Assembly: GCA_013696015.1 (NCBI GenBank)
Contig: JACCZI010000156.1
Coordinates: 1 to 21,241 of the forward strand
Direction: 5' to 3'
DNA from: Nocardioidaceae bacterium
GTDB taxonomy: Bacteria > Actinomycetota > Actinomycetes > Propionibacteriales > Nocardioidaceae
DNA length: 21,241 nt
Positions 13,585 through 21,042 of this stretch are shown here, in pieces. Each line of letters opens with the position of its first letter. Position 1 is the stretch's first letter. The notes under the pieces are model-generated. The model worked only from the letters and a program-made list of their open reading frames with translations, made no database searches and had not been told where the DNA came from. A program made the translations under genes and the position numbers.

Positions 13585-16065
13585 TCACTCCCCCCGTATC
13601 GTCTGGAGCACATCGTCAAGGTCGTCCGGCCTGATCAGCACGTCTCGTGCCTTGGAGCCCTCGCTGGGACCGACCACGCCACGCGACTCGAGGATGTCCA
13701 TGAGTCGCCCCGCCTTCGCAAAACCCACCCGCAGCTTGCGCTGCAGCATCGACGTCGACCCGAACTGCGTGGTCACGACGAGCTCGATCGCCTGGAGCGC
13801 CAGGTCGAGGTCGTCACCGATGTCGCCGTCGAGCTCGCGTTTGGACTGCTGGGGAGCCGTGACGTCGTCCCGGTAGGTCGGTTGCAGCTGCTGTGTGCAG
13901 TGACGGACGACGGCGTGGATCTCCGGCTCGGTGATCCACGCCCCCTGCATGCGCATCGCTTTGCTGGCGCCCATCGGCAGGAACAGCCCGTCACCTTGAC
14001 CCACGAGCTTCTCCGCGCCGGGCTGGTCGAGAATGACGCGGCTGTCGGCCAGCGAGGACGTCGCGAAGGACAACCGGCTGGGAACGTTCGCCTTGATCAG
14101 ACCTGTCACCACGTCGACGCTCGGCCGCTGGGTCGCCAGCACCAGGTGGATCCCCGCCGCGCGGGCCAGCTGTGTGATGCGGACCACCGCGTCCTCGACG
14201 TCTCGCGGTGCCACCATCATCAGGTCGGCGAGCTCGTCGACCACCACGAGAAGGTACGGGTACGGCGTCGGCTGCCGCTCGCTGCCGGGAGGCGCTTTCA
14301 CCTTCCCGGCGCGGACGGCCTTGTTGAAGTCATCGAGGTGGCGGAAGCCGTACTGCGCGAGGTCGTCGTAGCGCAGGTCCATCTCGCGCACGACCCACTG
14401 CAGTGCCTCGGACGCTTTCTTGGGGCTGGTGATGATCCGGGTGACGAGGTGCGGGATGCCCTCGTACGCGGTGAGCTCGACCCGCTTGGGATCGATCAGG
14501 ATCATTCGCACCTCGTCGGGCGTCGACCGCATCAGCACCGAGGCGATGACGGAGTTGATGAAGCTCGACTTGCCCGATCCGGTGGCGCCCGCCACCAACA
14601 GGTGCGGCATCTTGGCGAGGTTGGCGACCACGAACCCGCCCTCGACGTCCTTGCCGAGGCCGACGACCATCGGGTGGTGGTCCCCCCGCGACTGCGGCGA
14701 GCGCAGCACGTCGCCGAGAGAGACCATCTCCTTGTCGACGTTGGGGATCTCGATGCCGATCGCTGACTTGCCCGGGATGGGCGAGAGGATCCGGACGTCG
14801 GCGCTGGCAACGGAGTACGCGATATTGCGCCCGAGCGTCGTGACCTTCTCGACCTTGACCGCCGGTCCTAGCTCGACCTCGTAGCGCGTCACGGTCGGTC
14901 CTCGTGTGTAGCCGGTGACCTCCGCGTCGATGTCGAACTGGTCGAGCACCTCGGTCAGCGACAGGACGACCGCATCCGAGGCCGACGACCGCGCCTTGTG
15001 GGGACTGCCGGGTTTGAGCACCTCGTTGGGCGGCAGCGTGTAGACGACGTCGCCGGACAGCGCGAGCTGCTCGGCGCGCGCGGGCAGCGGCGTGTGCGGC
15101 GGAGGTTCGAGCGGTACGCCGTCGTCGGAGTGCTCCGCATCGGATTTGGGGGCGGCCTTGTCGAGACGGGTGGAGCCGCCGGCGACCAGCGGGGTGTCGT
15201 ACGGTTCGTCGCCGGTCACGTCGTGCACGAATGCACCGACCCGGCGGCGTGGTCGTGACCGCCGCAAACCGGTCGTCTGCTCTACGGCAACCTGCTCCTG
15301 AGCCGAGTCAGGCGTGCGGCGCAGCAGGGCATCGCGCAGCTCCCTGGCCCGGGCCGGAACCGCATGCACCGGGGTAGCGGTGACGACGAGCAGGCCGAAG
15401 AGGCTGAGCAGCACCAGGAGCGGGATCGCCACCAGCGACGTGCGGAACAGGTCCACCAGGATCGCGGAGGTGACGTAGCCGAGTGCACCGCCGGCTTCGT
15501 GCATGGCGGCGCTGCCGCCGGACGGCCGGGGCAGACCGTTGCCGATGTGGATCAGGCCCAGCACACCGAGGGTCAGGGCGGACCACCCGACGATCTGGCG
15601 TCCCGCGGGTCCGTTGCGGTCGGGGTGGCGCAGGGTGCGCCAAGCGACGAGCAGCAGAACCAGTGGCAGGACCCACCCGAGGACACCGATGGAACCGGCG
15701 ACCACGGCCCGGACACCGACACCCACCGGCCCCGGCAGCTCCCACCAGATCGCCGCCGCCACGACGACCGCGAGTCCCACGAACGCCAGCCCGATCCCGT
15801 CGCGCCGGTGCTCGGGCTCCAGCCCGCGCGCCGTCGAGCCGACGCTGCGCGCGATCGTGCCGAAGAGATGAGCGATGCCGAGCCAGATCGCCCGGGCGCC
15901 ACGTCCGACCGCTGCCAGGACGCGAGGGACCAGAGGAGGTCGGCTGCGGCGGCGGACGGCGGTGGAGCCGGCCCGCGACGGTCGCGAGGACCGGGTCGAT
16001 CGCGTCGGGCGCCGCGCACTGCTGCTAGTGCGCGACCGCGCGGGGGAAGACGTCCGGGTCGCCAT
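13585..16065 (-). CDS. ftsK: DNA translocase FtsK/SpoIIIE
   Basis: An 826-residue septal DNA pump that clears chromosome from the closing division site. After a basic Ser/Arg/Thr-rich tail (about 1-60) come about four membrane helices (91-106, 116-142, 159-176, 194-229), a linker, then the motor. Walker A is GATGSGKS (493-500) and Walker B LLVVVDELADLM (605-616). The C-terminal gamma winged helix (about 755-824: ALQAIELVVTTQFGSTSMLQ, later RLMDILESRGVVGP) reads DNA polarity. The alpha region LTEVLDQFDIDAEVTGYTRG is also intact. ATG 16065 is preferred over longer in-frame starts (16092, 16128) because a TAGCCT -10-like hexamer lies 7 bases before it, suggesting a leaderless or nearly leaderless mRNA. 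The downstream RodZ-like gene begins 3 bases past the stop. Confidence 0.95.
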   Translation of the reverse strand: MATRTSSPARSRTSSSARRPTRSTRSSRPSRAGSTAVRRRSRPPLVPRVLAAVGRGARAIWLGIAHLFGTIARSVGSTARGLEPEHRRDGIGLAFVGLAVVVAAAIWWELPGPVGVGVRAVVAGSIGVLGWVLPLVLLLVAWRTLRHPDRNGPAGRQIVGWSALTLGVLGLIHIGNGLPRPSGGSAAMHEAGGALGYVTSAILVDLFRTSLVAIPLLVLLSLFGLLVVTATPVHAVPARARELRDALLRRTPDSAQEQVAVEQTTGLRRSRPRRRVGAFVHDVTGDEPYDTPLVAGGSTRLDKAAPKSDAEHSDDGVPLEPPPHTPLPARAEQLALSGDVVYTLPPNEVLKPGSPHKARSSASDAVVLSLTEVLDQFDIDAEVTGYTRGPTVTRYEVELGPAVKVEKVTTLGRNIAYSVASADVRILSPIPGKSAIGIEIPNVDKEMVSLGDVLRSPQSRGDHHPMVVGLGKDVEGGFVVANLAKMPHLLVAGATGSGKSSFINSVIASVLMRSTPDEVRMILIDPKRVELTAYEGIPHLVTRIITSPKKASEALQWVVREMDLRYDDLAQYGFRHLDDFNKAVRAGKVKAPPGSERQPTPYPYLLVVVDELADLMMVAPRDVEDAVVRITQLARAAGIHLVLATQRPSVDVVTGLIKANVPSRLSFATSSLADSRVILDQPGAEKLVGQGDGLFLPMGASKAMRMQGAWITEPEIHAVVRHCTQQLQPTYRDDVTAPQQSKRELDGDIGDDLDLALQAIELVVTTQFGSTSMLQRKLRVGFAKAGRLMDILESRGVVGPSEGSKARDVLIRPDDLDDVLQTIRGE

Positions 16066-16227
16066 GGTCGTCAGGCTACGGCCTGATCCCATCAGTCCCA
16101 CGTGCCACACGCCGCCCCACCCGACCATCCGCGGCTTCTCGCCCGACCATCCGCGGCTTCGACCGGCGCGGATGCCGTCATAAGTCTCGGATCGTGGACG
16201 GGGTTGCCACGGGGTGGTGCCGGGCGG
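16066..16227 (-). promoter_or_regulatory. rnj-ftsK intergenic region with candidate ftsK promoter
   Basis: The 162 bases between rnj and ftsK hold no gene. On the minus strand TAGCCT (16078-16073) fits the -10 TANNNT and ends 7 bases before the ftsK ATG. No convincing -35 is seen. Further upstream is the 19-bp tandem repeat listed separately, and near rnj a weak CGTGG/CCACG dyad (16192-16210) without a T-run. ftsK therefore probably has its own promoter and is not only read from rnj. Confidence 0.4.
16120..16160. repeat. Two perfect 19-bp direct repeats upstream of ftsK
   Basis: CCCGACCATCCGCGGCTTC occurs at 16120-16138 and again at 16142-16160 with a 3-base spacer, a period of 22 bases (two DNA turns). 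Each copy contains the CCGCGG palindrome. They lie 55-95 bases upstream of the ftsK ATG, where an activator or repressor could bind side by side. No protein-coding frame explains them. Confidence 0.8.
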
Positions 16228-17916
16228 TCAGGCCTCGAGGACGACGGGGATGATCATCGGGCGGCGCCGGTAGGTCGCGGAGACCCAGCGGCCGACCGTG
16301 CGACGGATGACCTGCTGCAGCTGCTGGCTGTCGCGCACGCCCTCGCGCACCGCGACGTCGAGCGCCTCCTCCAGCTGCGGGCGGACCGCGTTGAAGACAC
16401 CGTCATCACTGAAGCCACGAGCGTGGATCTCCGGTCCGGTCACGATCTTGCCGGTCACCGAGTCGATCACGACGACCACGGAGATGAAACCCTCGTCGCC
16501 GAGGATGCGCCGGTCTTTCAGCTCCGTCTCGGTGATGTCGCCGACGCTGGAGCCGTCGACGAACACGTAGCCGCACTCGACCTTGCCGGACACGCGCGCC
16601 ACGCCGGCGTGGAGATCGACCACGACGCCGTCCTCGGCCACAACGACCCGCTCGGCCGGGACGCCGGTGGCTCGGGCGAGCTCGGCGTTGGCGTGCAGGT
16701 GGCGCATCTCGCCGTGCACGGGCATCACGTTGCGCGGTCGTACGACGTTGTAGCAGTAGAGCAGCTCACCGGCGCTGGCGTGGCCTGACACGTGCACCAA
16801 TGCGTTGCCCTTGTGCACGACGCGCGCCCCCCACCGCACCAGGCCGTTCACAACCCGGTACACGGCGTTCTCGTTGCCCGGTATCAGGGACGACGCGAGT
16901 ACGACGGTGTCGCCCGGCTCGATGCGCACCGAGTCGTGACTGCGGTTGGCGATGCGCGAGAGTGCCGACATCGGCTCGCCCTGCGAGCCTGTCGAGATGA
17001 GGACCAGCTCGTCCGGCCGGTAGCCGCCGATCTCGCGCCCGTCGACCAGCACGCCCGGGGGCACCCGCAGGTAGCCGAGCTCACCGGCCACCGCCATGTT
17101 GCGCACCATCGAGCGCCCGATGTAGGCGACCTTTCGGTCGTGGGCAACCGCGGCGTCCATGACCTGCTGCACGCGGTGCACATGCGACGCGAAGCACGCC
17201 ACGATCACCCGCTGCTCGCTCGCCGCGAACACCCGGTCGAGGATCGGCGCGATGTCGCGCTCGGGTGTCGTGAAGCCGGGCACCTCGGCGTTGGTCGAGT
17301 CCACCATGAACAGGTCGACACCGGCTTCGCCCAGCCGAGCGAACGCCCTGAGGTCGGTGATGCGCCCGTCCAGCGGGAGCTGGTCCATCTTGAAGTCGCC
17401 GGTGTGCAAGACGGTCCCGGCGCCGGTCCGGATCGCCACAGCGAGCGCGTCGGGGATCGAGTGGTTCACAGCCACGAACTCGCAGTCGAACGGGCCGAAC
17501 GTCTGACGGTCACCCTCGGCGACGACGTACCGTGGCGTCTCCTTGAGCCGGTGCTCGCGCAGCTTTGAGTCGAGCAACGCCAGCGTCAGCCGCGAGCCGA
17601 CCAAAGGGATGTCACCGCGCTCGCGCAACAGGTACGGGACCGCGCCGATGTGGTCCTCGTGGCCGTGGGTTAGCACGATGGCGATCACATCGTCGAGCCG
17701 GCCGCGGATCGGCTCGAAGTCCGGCAGGATCAGGTCGACACCCGGATGGTGGTCCTCGGGGAACAGCACCCCGCAGTCCACGACGAGCAGCTTGCCGGCG
17801 TATTCGAACACGGTCATGTTGCGGCCGATCTCACCCAGGCCGCCCAGGGGCGTGATCCGCAGCGCACCGTCCACCAGGGCAGGCGGCGTGCCGAGCTCGG
17901 GATGCGGATGACTCAT
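16228..17916 (-). CDS. rnj: Ribonuclease J
   Basis: A 562-residue metallo-beta-lactamase/beta-CASP ribonuclease with endo- and 5'-to-3' exonuclease activity in the RNase J family, acting in mRNA decay and rRNA maturation in the cytoplasm. The zinc-binding motif THGHEDH is at 83-89, with further ligands H152 (AVNHSIPDA) and D174 (HTGDFK). The beta-CASP part is seen in MVDSTNA, CFASHVHRVQQVMDAA, HVSGHASAGEL and MPVHGEMRH. The C-terminal ~110 residues are the RNase J-specific domain. Its ATG overlaps the dapA stop by 4 bases (ATGA), so the two are translated from one message; dapA-rnj adjacency is typical of actinobacteria. Length and all motifs match the family, with nothing missing. Confidence 0.96.
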   Translation of the reverse strand: MSHPHPELGTPPALVDGALRITPLGGLGEIGRNMTVFEYAGKLLVVDCGVLFPEDHHPGVDLILPDFEPIRGRLDDVIAIVLTHGHEDHIGAVPYLLRERGDIPLVGSRLTLALLDSKLREHRLKETPRYVVAEGDRQTFGPFDCEFVAVNHSIPDALAVAIRTGAGTVLHTGDFKMDQLPLDGRITDLRAFARLGEAGVDLFMVDSTNAEVPGFTTPERDIAPILDRVFAASEQRVIVACFASHVHRVQQVMDAAVAHDRKVAYIGRSMVRNMAVAGELGYLRVPPGVLVDGREIGGYRPDELVLISTGSQGEPMSALSRIANRSHDSVRIEPGDTVVLASSLIPGNENAVYRVVNGLVRWGARVVHKGNALVHVSGHASAGELLYCYNVVRPRNVMPVHGEMRHLHANAELARATGVPAERVVVAEDGVVVDLHAGVARVSGKVECGYVFVDGSSVGDITETELKDRRILGDEGFISVVVVIDSVTGKIVTGPEIHARGFSDDGVFNAVRPQLEEALDVAVREGVRDSQQLQQVIRRTVGRWVSATYRRRPMIIPVVLEA

Positions 17917-18821
17917 GCCGGCACGTTCTGGAGCAACCCTGCGGCAGCCAGGTCGGTACGCAGAGCCGCCACTTCCGCGTCACTGGCGGCCACGAGCGGT
18001 GGCCGCATCGTGCGGTGTTCGAGGACGCCGAGCAACTGCAGTCCTGCCTTGGCCATGATCGCTCCCTGCGTTCGTGTCATGATCGCGCGGACCGCCGGGA
18101 TCAGGGTCTCGGAGATCGCCCGCGCGGCCGCCAGGTCGCCGCTGTCGACAGCCTTGACCATCTGAACGTACGCGCCCGCGGCGACATGACCGACCACCGA
18201 GACAACCCCGACCGCCCCCTGCGCCAGCCAGGCCAGGTTCAGCGCGTCGTCACCGGAGTAGAAGCTTAGCGGTGTGTCGGCCATGACCTGCGACCCCGCG
18301 AAGAGGTCGCCGCTGGCCTCCTTGACCGCCACGATGCCCGGGTGCTCGGCAAGCCGCAGCAGGGTCTCGTACGAGAGCTTCACGCCGGTGCGCCCGGGGA
18401 TGTCGTACACCATCGTCGGAACTTCGGCGGCGTCGGCGACGGTTCGCATGTGGGCGACGATCCCGGCCTGCGGCGGCTTGGAGTAGTACGGCGTGACGAC
18501 CAGCACTCCGTGAGCGCCCAGCCGCGCCGCCTGCTTGGCGAGGCGCACCGAGTGCGCGGTGTCGTTGGTCCCGACGCCGGCCACGACGTACGCCCGGTCA
18601 CCGACCGCGTCCAGCACCGCAGCCAGCAGCCGGCCGGCCTCGTCGTCGGACGTGGTTGGGCTCTCGCCTGTCGTCCCGCTGATGACCAGGCCGTCGTTGC
18701 CGGCGTCGACGAGATACGTGGCCACCCGCCCGACCGCGTCGATGTCGAGGGCACCGTCGGAGGCGAAGGGCGTCACCATCGCGGTGAGGACCCTCCCGAA
18801 GGGGACAGCCGCAGATGCCAT
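17913..18821 (-). CDS. dapA: 4-hydroxy-tetrahydrodipicolinate synthase (DapA)
   Basis: A 302-residue TIM-barrel enzyme that condenses pyruvate with aspartate semialdehyde, the committed step to diaminopimelate and lysine. The Schiff-base lysine is K167 in IVAVKEASGD; the proton-relay tyrosine is Y139 in MVYDIPGRTG, with R144 in the same motif; T50 and T51 are in SGTTGESPT. These match the Escherichia coli residues in order and spacing. ATG 18821 is chosen over an in-frame start 30 bases upstream because MASAAVPFGRVLTAMVTPF is a normal N-terminus and a TACTTT -10-like hexamer sits 6 bases before it. The gene faces away from thyA across 52 bases. Its product feeds peptidoglycan as well as lysine. 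Confidence 0.95.
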   Translation of the reverse strand: MASAAVPFGRVLTAMVTPFASDGALDIDAVGRVATYLVDAGNDGLVISGTTGESPTTSDDEAGRLLAAVLDAVGDRAYVVAGVGTNDTAHSVRLAKQAARLGAHGVLVVTPYYSKPPQAGIVAHMRTVADAAEVPTMVYDIPGRTGVKLSYETLLRLAEHPGIVAVKEASGDLFAGSQVMADTPLSFYSGDDALNLAWLAQGAVGVVSVVGHVAAGAYVQMVKAVDSGDLAAARAISETLIPAVRAIMTRTQGAIMAKAGLQLLGVLEHRTMRPPLVAASDAEVAALRTDLAAAGLLQNVPA

Positions 18822-18827
18822 ACGGCC

Positions 18828-18833
18828 AAAGTA
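18828..18833 (-). promoter_or_regulatory. Candidate leaderless -10 element of dapA
   Basis: TACTTT on the minus strand matches TANNNT and ends 6 bases before the dapA ATG (18821), so the transcript would start on the ATG. No Shine-Dalgarno sequence is present, which agrees with a leaderless message. Confidence 0.45.
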
Positions 18834-18861
18834 TCGCCCCCGCCGTGACACCCGCCGGTGC

Positions 18862-18867
18862 TAGCGT
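18862..18867 (+). promoter_or_regulatory. Candidate leaderless -10 element of thyA
   Basis: TAGCGT matches TANNNT and ends 6 bases before the thyA ATG (18874), mirroring the dapA side of the same 52-base divergent gap. No Shine-Dalgarno is seen. A GTGACA at 18845-18850 is too close (11 bases) to be a normal -35. Confidence 0.45.
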
Positions 18868-18873
18868 CGCGAC

Positions 18874-19668
18874 ATGCGGCCGTACCTCGACCTGCTGGCC
18901 CGGGTCCTCGACGAGGGCGTGGCCAAGGGCGACCGCACCGGCACCGGGACGCGCAGCGTCTTCGGCCACCAGATGCGCTTCGACCTCGACGCGGGTTTTC
19001 CGCTCGTCACGACCAAGAAGGTGCATCTGCGCTCGGTGGTGGCCGAGCTCCTGTGGTTCCTTCGCGGTGACACCAACGTCAGGTGGTTGCACGAGCGAGG
19101 GGTCACGATCTGGGACGAGTGGGCCGACGCCGACGGGGAGCTCGGACCGGTCTACGGCTACCAGTGGCGGTCGTGGCCGACGCCGGACGGGGGCCACGTC
19201 GACCAGATCGCGTCCGTGGTCGAGCAGATCCGCGCCGACCCCGACTCGCGCCGGCACATCGTCAGTGCCTGGAACGTGGCCGACATCCCACGGATGGCGT
19301 TGGCCCCCTGCCACACCCTGTTCCAGTTCTACGTCGCCGACGGGCGCCTGTCCTGCCAGCTCTACCAGCGCTCGGCCGACATCTTCCTCGGCGTGCCGTT
19401 CAACATCGCGTCGTACGCGCTCCTGACGCACATGGTCGCCCAGGTCACCGGCCTGCGGCCGGGCGACTTCGTGCACACGCTCGGCGACGCGCATCTCTAC
19501 GCCAACCACCTCGCGCAGGCCAGTGAGCAGCTGACCAGGCAGCCGAGGGGCCTACCCCAGCTGGAGCTGGACCCGGGCTGCCACGCGCTCGCGGCCTTCG
19601 ACCTCGACTCGGTCAAGGTGGTCGGCTATGACCCGCATCCGGCGATCAAGGCCCCGATCGCGGTATGA
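18874..19668 (+). CDS. thyA: Thymidylate synthase ThyA
   Basis: A 264-residue classical thymidylate synthase, the same length as the Escherichia coli enzyme. It methylates dUMP to dTMP with methylenetetrahydrofolate, giving dihydrofolate. The nucleophile is C146 in LAPCHTLFQFYV. Phosphate and substrate residues are R21, R126 and R127 (DSRRHIV), then QRSADIFLGVPFNIASY with S167 and N177, and H207/Y209 (DAHLYANH). The C-terminus KAPIAV is the conserved closing tail. This is the ThyA type, unrelated to the flavin-dependent ThyX that many actinobacteria carry beside dapA. The next gene, dfrA, begins 13 bases after the stop and recycles its dihydrofolate product. Confidence 0.97.
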   Translation: MRPYLDLLARVLDEGVAKGDRTGTGTRSVFGHQMRFDLDAGFPLVTTKKVHLRSVVAELLWFLRGDTNVRWLHERGVTIWDEWADADGELGPVYGYQWRSWPTPDGGHVDQIASVVEQIRADPDSRRHIVSAWNVADIPRMALAPCHTLFQFYVADGRLSCQLYQRSADIFLGVPFNIASYALLTHMVAQVTGLRPGDFVHTLGDAHLYANHLAQASEQLTRQPRGLPQLELDPGCHALAAFDLDSVKVVGYDPHPAIKAPIAV

Positions 19669-19681
19669 CCCGCGCCGGCGC

Positions 19682-20149
19682 GTGACCGTCACGCTCGTCG
19701 CCGCCGTCGCGGCAAACGGCGTCATCGGCGCAGCCGGTGGGATGCCCTGGCACCTGCCGGCCGACCTGGCCCGCTTCAAGCGGCTCACGAGTGGCCACGT
19801 GCTGGTCATGGGCCGACGCACCTACGAGTCGATCGGGCGTCCGCTGCCCGGGCGGACCACCCTGGTCGTCTCGAGCCGGGCAAACTGGCGGCCCGACGGC
19901 GTCACCGTCGTGTCGAGCGTCGACGAGGCGCTCGAGCAGGGGCTCGCCATCGACGAGCAGGTCTTCGTCGTGGGCGGGACGCGGGTGTTCGAGTCGGTGC
20001 TGCCGCGGGCCGACCGGATGGCGCTCACCCTGGTCGACGACTGCCCGCCGGGCGACACGTACTTCCCCGACGTCGACTGGTCGCAGTGGGTCGAGGTCCA
20101 CCGGGAGCCGGGGCAGGGCCTCGCGTTCGTCGACTACATCCGGCGCTGA
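19682..20149 (+). CDS. dfrA: Dihydrofolate reductase
   Basis: From GTG 19682 the product is 155 residues, the usual size. It reduces dihydrofolate to tetrahydrofolate with NADPH, closing the cycle opened by ThyA. The N-terminal motif VAAVAANGVIGAAGGMPWHL, then PADLARFK, contains the catalytic acid D28; GHVLVMGRRTYESIGRPLPG is the NADPH-binding segment, and FVVGGTRVFESVL is the second dinucleotide contact. An in-frame ATG at 19628 would add 18 Arg-rich residues overlapping thyA and does not resemble the family, so GTG is preferred, although its ribosome site is weak. Its last 16 bases overlap the tail of the opposite-strand sucrase/ferredoxin-like gene. Confidence 0.94.
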   Translation: MTVTLVAAVAANGVIGAAGGMPWHLPADLARFKRLTSGHVLVMGRRTYESIGRPLPGRTTLVVSSRANWRPDGVTVVSSVDEALEQGLAIDEQVFVVGGTRVFESVLPRADRMALTLVDDCPPGDTYFPDVDWSQWVEVHREPGQGLAFVDYIRR

Positions 20150-21042
20150 GCCTGCGGTTCGACGCCGATCAGCTCGAAGCGCGGCGGGGCGCTGAGTCGT
20201 ATCGCCGCACAGCTGAGGCGGGTGGGGGCGGCCGGCGACGTACGAACGCGGACCACCCATCCGGTCCCGTCGTTCCCGCTGAAGACAGCCTCCGTACGAC
20301 CACCGCTGCTGGCCTCGCTGAGCAGCCGAACGTCCTCGATGCCGACGCGGTCCAGCGCCGCACGCAGATACCACTCGGCGGCCTGTGCCGCAAAGCTCTG
20401 CGTCACCCGGCCGCGAAGGTGGTGGAGGTCCAGGCGGCCCCGCTCGTACTCACGGGCGAGCCGCGCTCCCGAGTCGGCATCGACGCGCCCGTAGTAGATC
20501 CCGTGCGGCAGCACCACAAGGTTGCCGGCGAAACGGTCACCGCCGACATGTGAGCATTCCCAGGTCTGCTCCTCGTGCGAGCGTGACAGCGCCCGGGCCA
20601 GGGGCCGGCCGCGCTCCGCACAGCACGGGTCGTGGCGGCCGTGCGTGCAGACCAGGAACAGCGAGCCGGCGTGCCGCGGCAGCCCCAGACTGCGCCGCTC
20701 ACCGAGTGCCGCCAGGTCCAGGTCGAGCACCTCCTGGGCGCTGTCCAGGGTGGCCGTCTCAACCCAGCACTCCTGAGCGGACACCGAGGCTGCGAAGCAG
20801 CGCAGCCGCTGCGGCCGGGAGCGGCCGTGGCGGCGGATCAGCAGCAGCCGGATGCCGTGCTCGCGGAGCCGTCGAGCTAGCCGGTTCTTGAGCTCCGAAG
20901 GCAGGCGCGCGTCGCGAAACGCGTCCACCCCCCAGGGACCGGGGTCCTCGAGCAGCAGGAAGCGCGTCACGGTAGACGCCGTGCCGATCAAGGGTTCATC
21001 CCTGGCCTCGCTCGCAACCGAGCACCGGGGGACCAGCGTCAA
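20134..21042 (-). CDS. Sucrase/ferredoxin-like (Apd1/Aim32-related) thioredoxin-fold protein
   Basis: A 302-residue protein of the sucraseferredoxin-like family (PF06999 type). The core reads LVCTHGRHDPCCAERGRPLA, then WECSHVGGDRFAGNLVVLPH, GIYYGRVDAD. In the yeast relative Apd1 a [2Fe-2S] cluster is held by two Cys eight residues apart and two His in HxxxH. Here C132 and C141 keep the eight-residue spacing and H165 is present, but the second His position is D169. A [2Fe-2S] redox role is therefore inferred. The start is TTG 21042, overlapping the TGA of the upstream gene (TTGA); it gives MTLVPRCSVASEARDEPL, a normal family N-terminus. The 3' end overlaps dfrA by 16 bases. The biological role is unknown. 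Confidence 0.85.
   Translation of the reverse strand: MTLVPRCSVASEARDEPLIGTASTVTRFLLLEDPGPWGVDAFRDARLPSELKNRLARRLREHGIRLLLIRRHGRSRPQRLRCFAASVSAQECWVETATLDSAQEVLDLDLAALGERRSLGLPRHAGSLFLVCTHGRHDPCCAERGRPLARALSRSHEEQTWECSHVGGDRFAGNLVVLPHGIYYGRVDADSGARLAREYERGRLDLHHLRGRVTQSFAAQAAEWYLRAALDRVGIEDVRLLSEASSGGRTEAVFSGNDGTGWVVRVRTSPAAPTRLSCAAIRLSAPPRFELIGVEPQAQRRM

Noticed and set aside
13327..14766. 479-residue plus-strand open frame opposite ftsK and the RodZ-like gene
   Set aside because: His/Arg/Asp-rich composition with no recognisable domain; it is the mirror of well-identified genes, a common artefact in GC-rich DNA.
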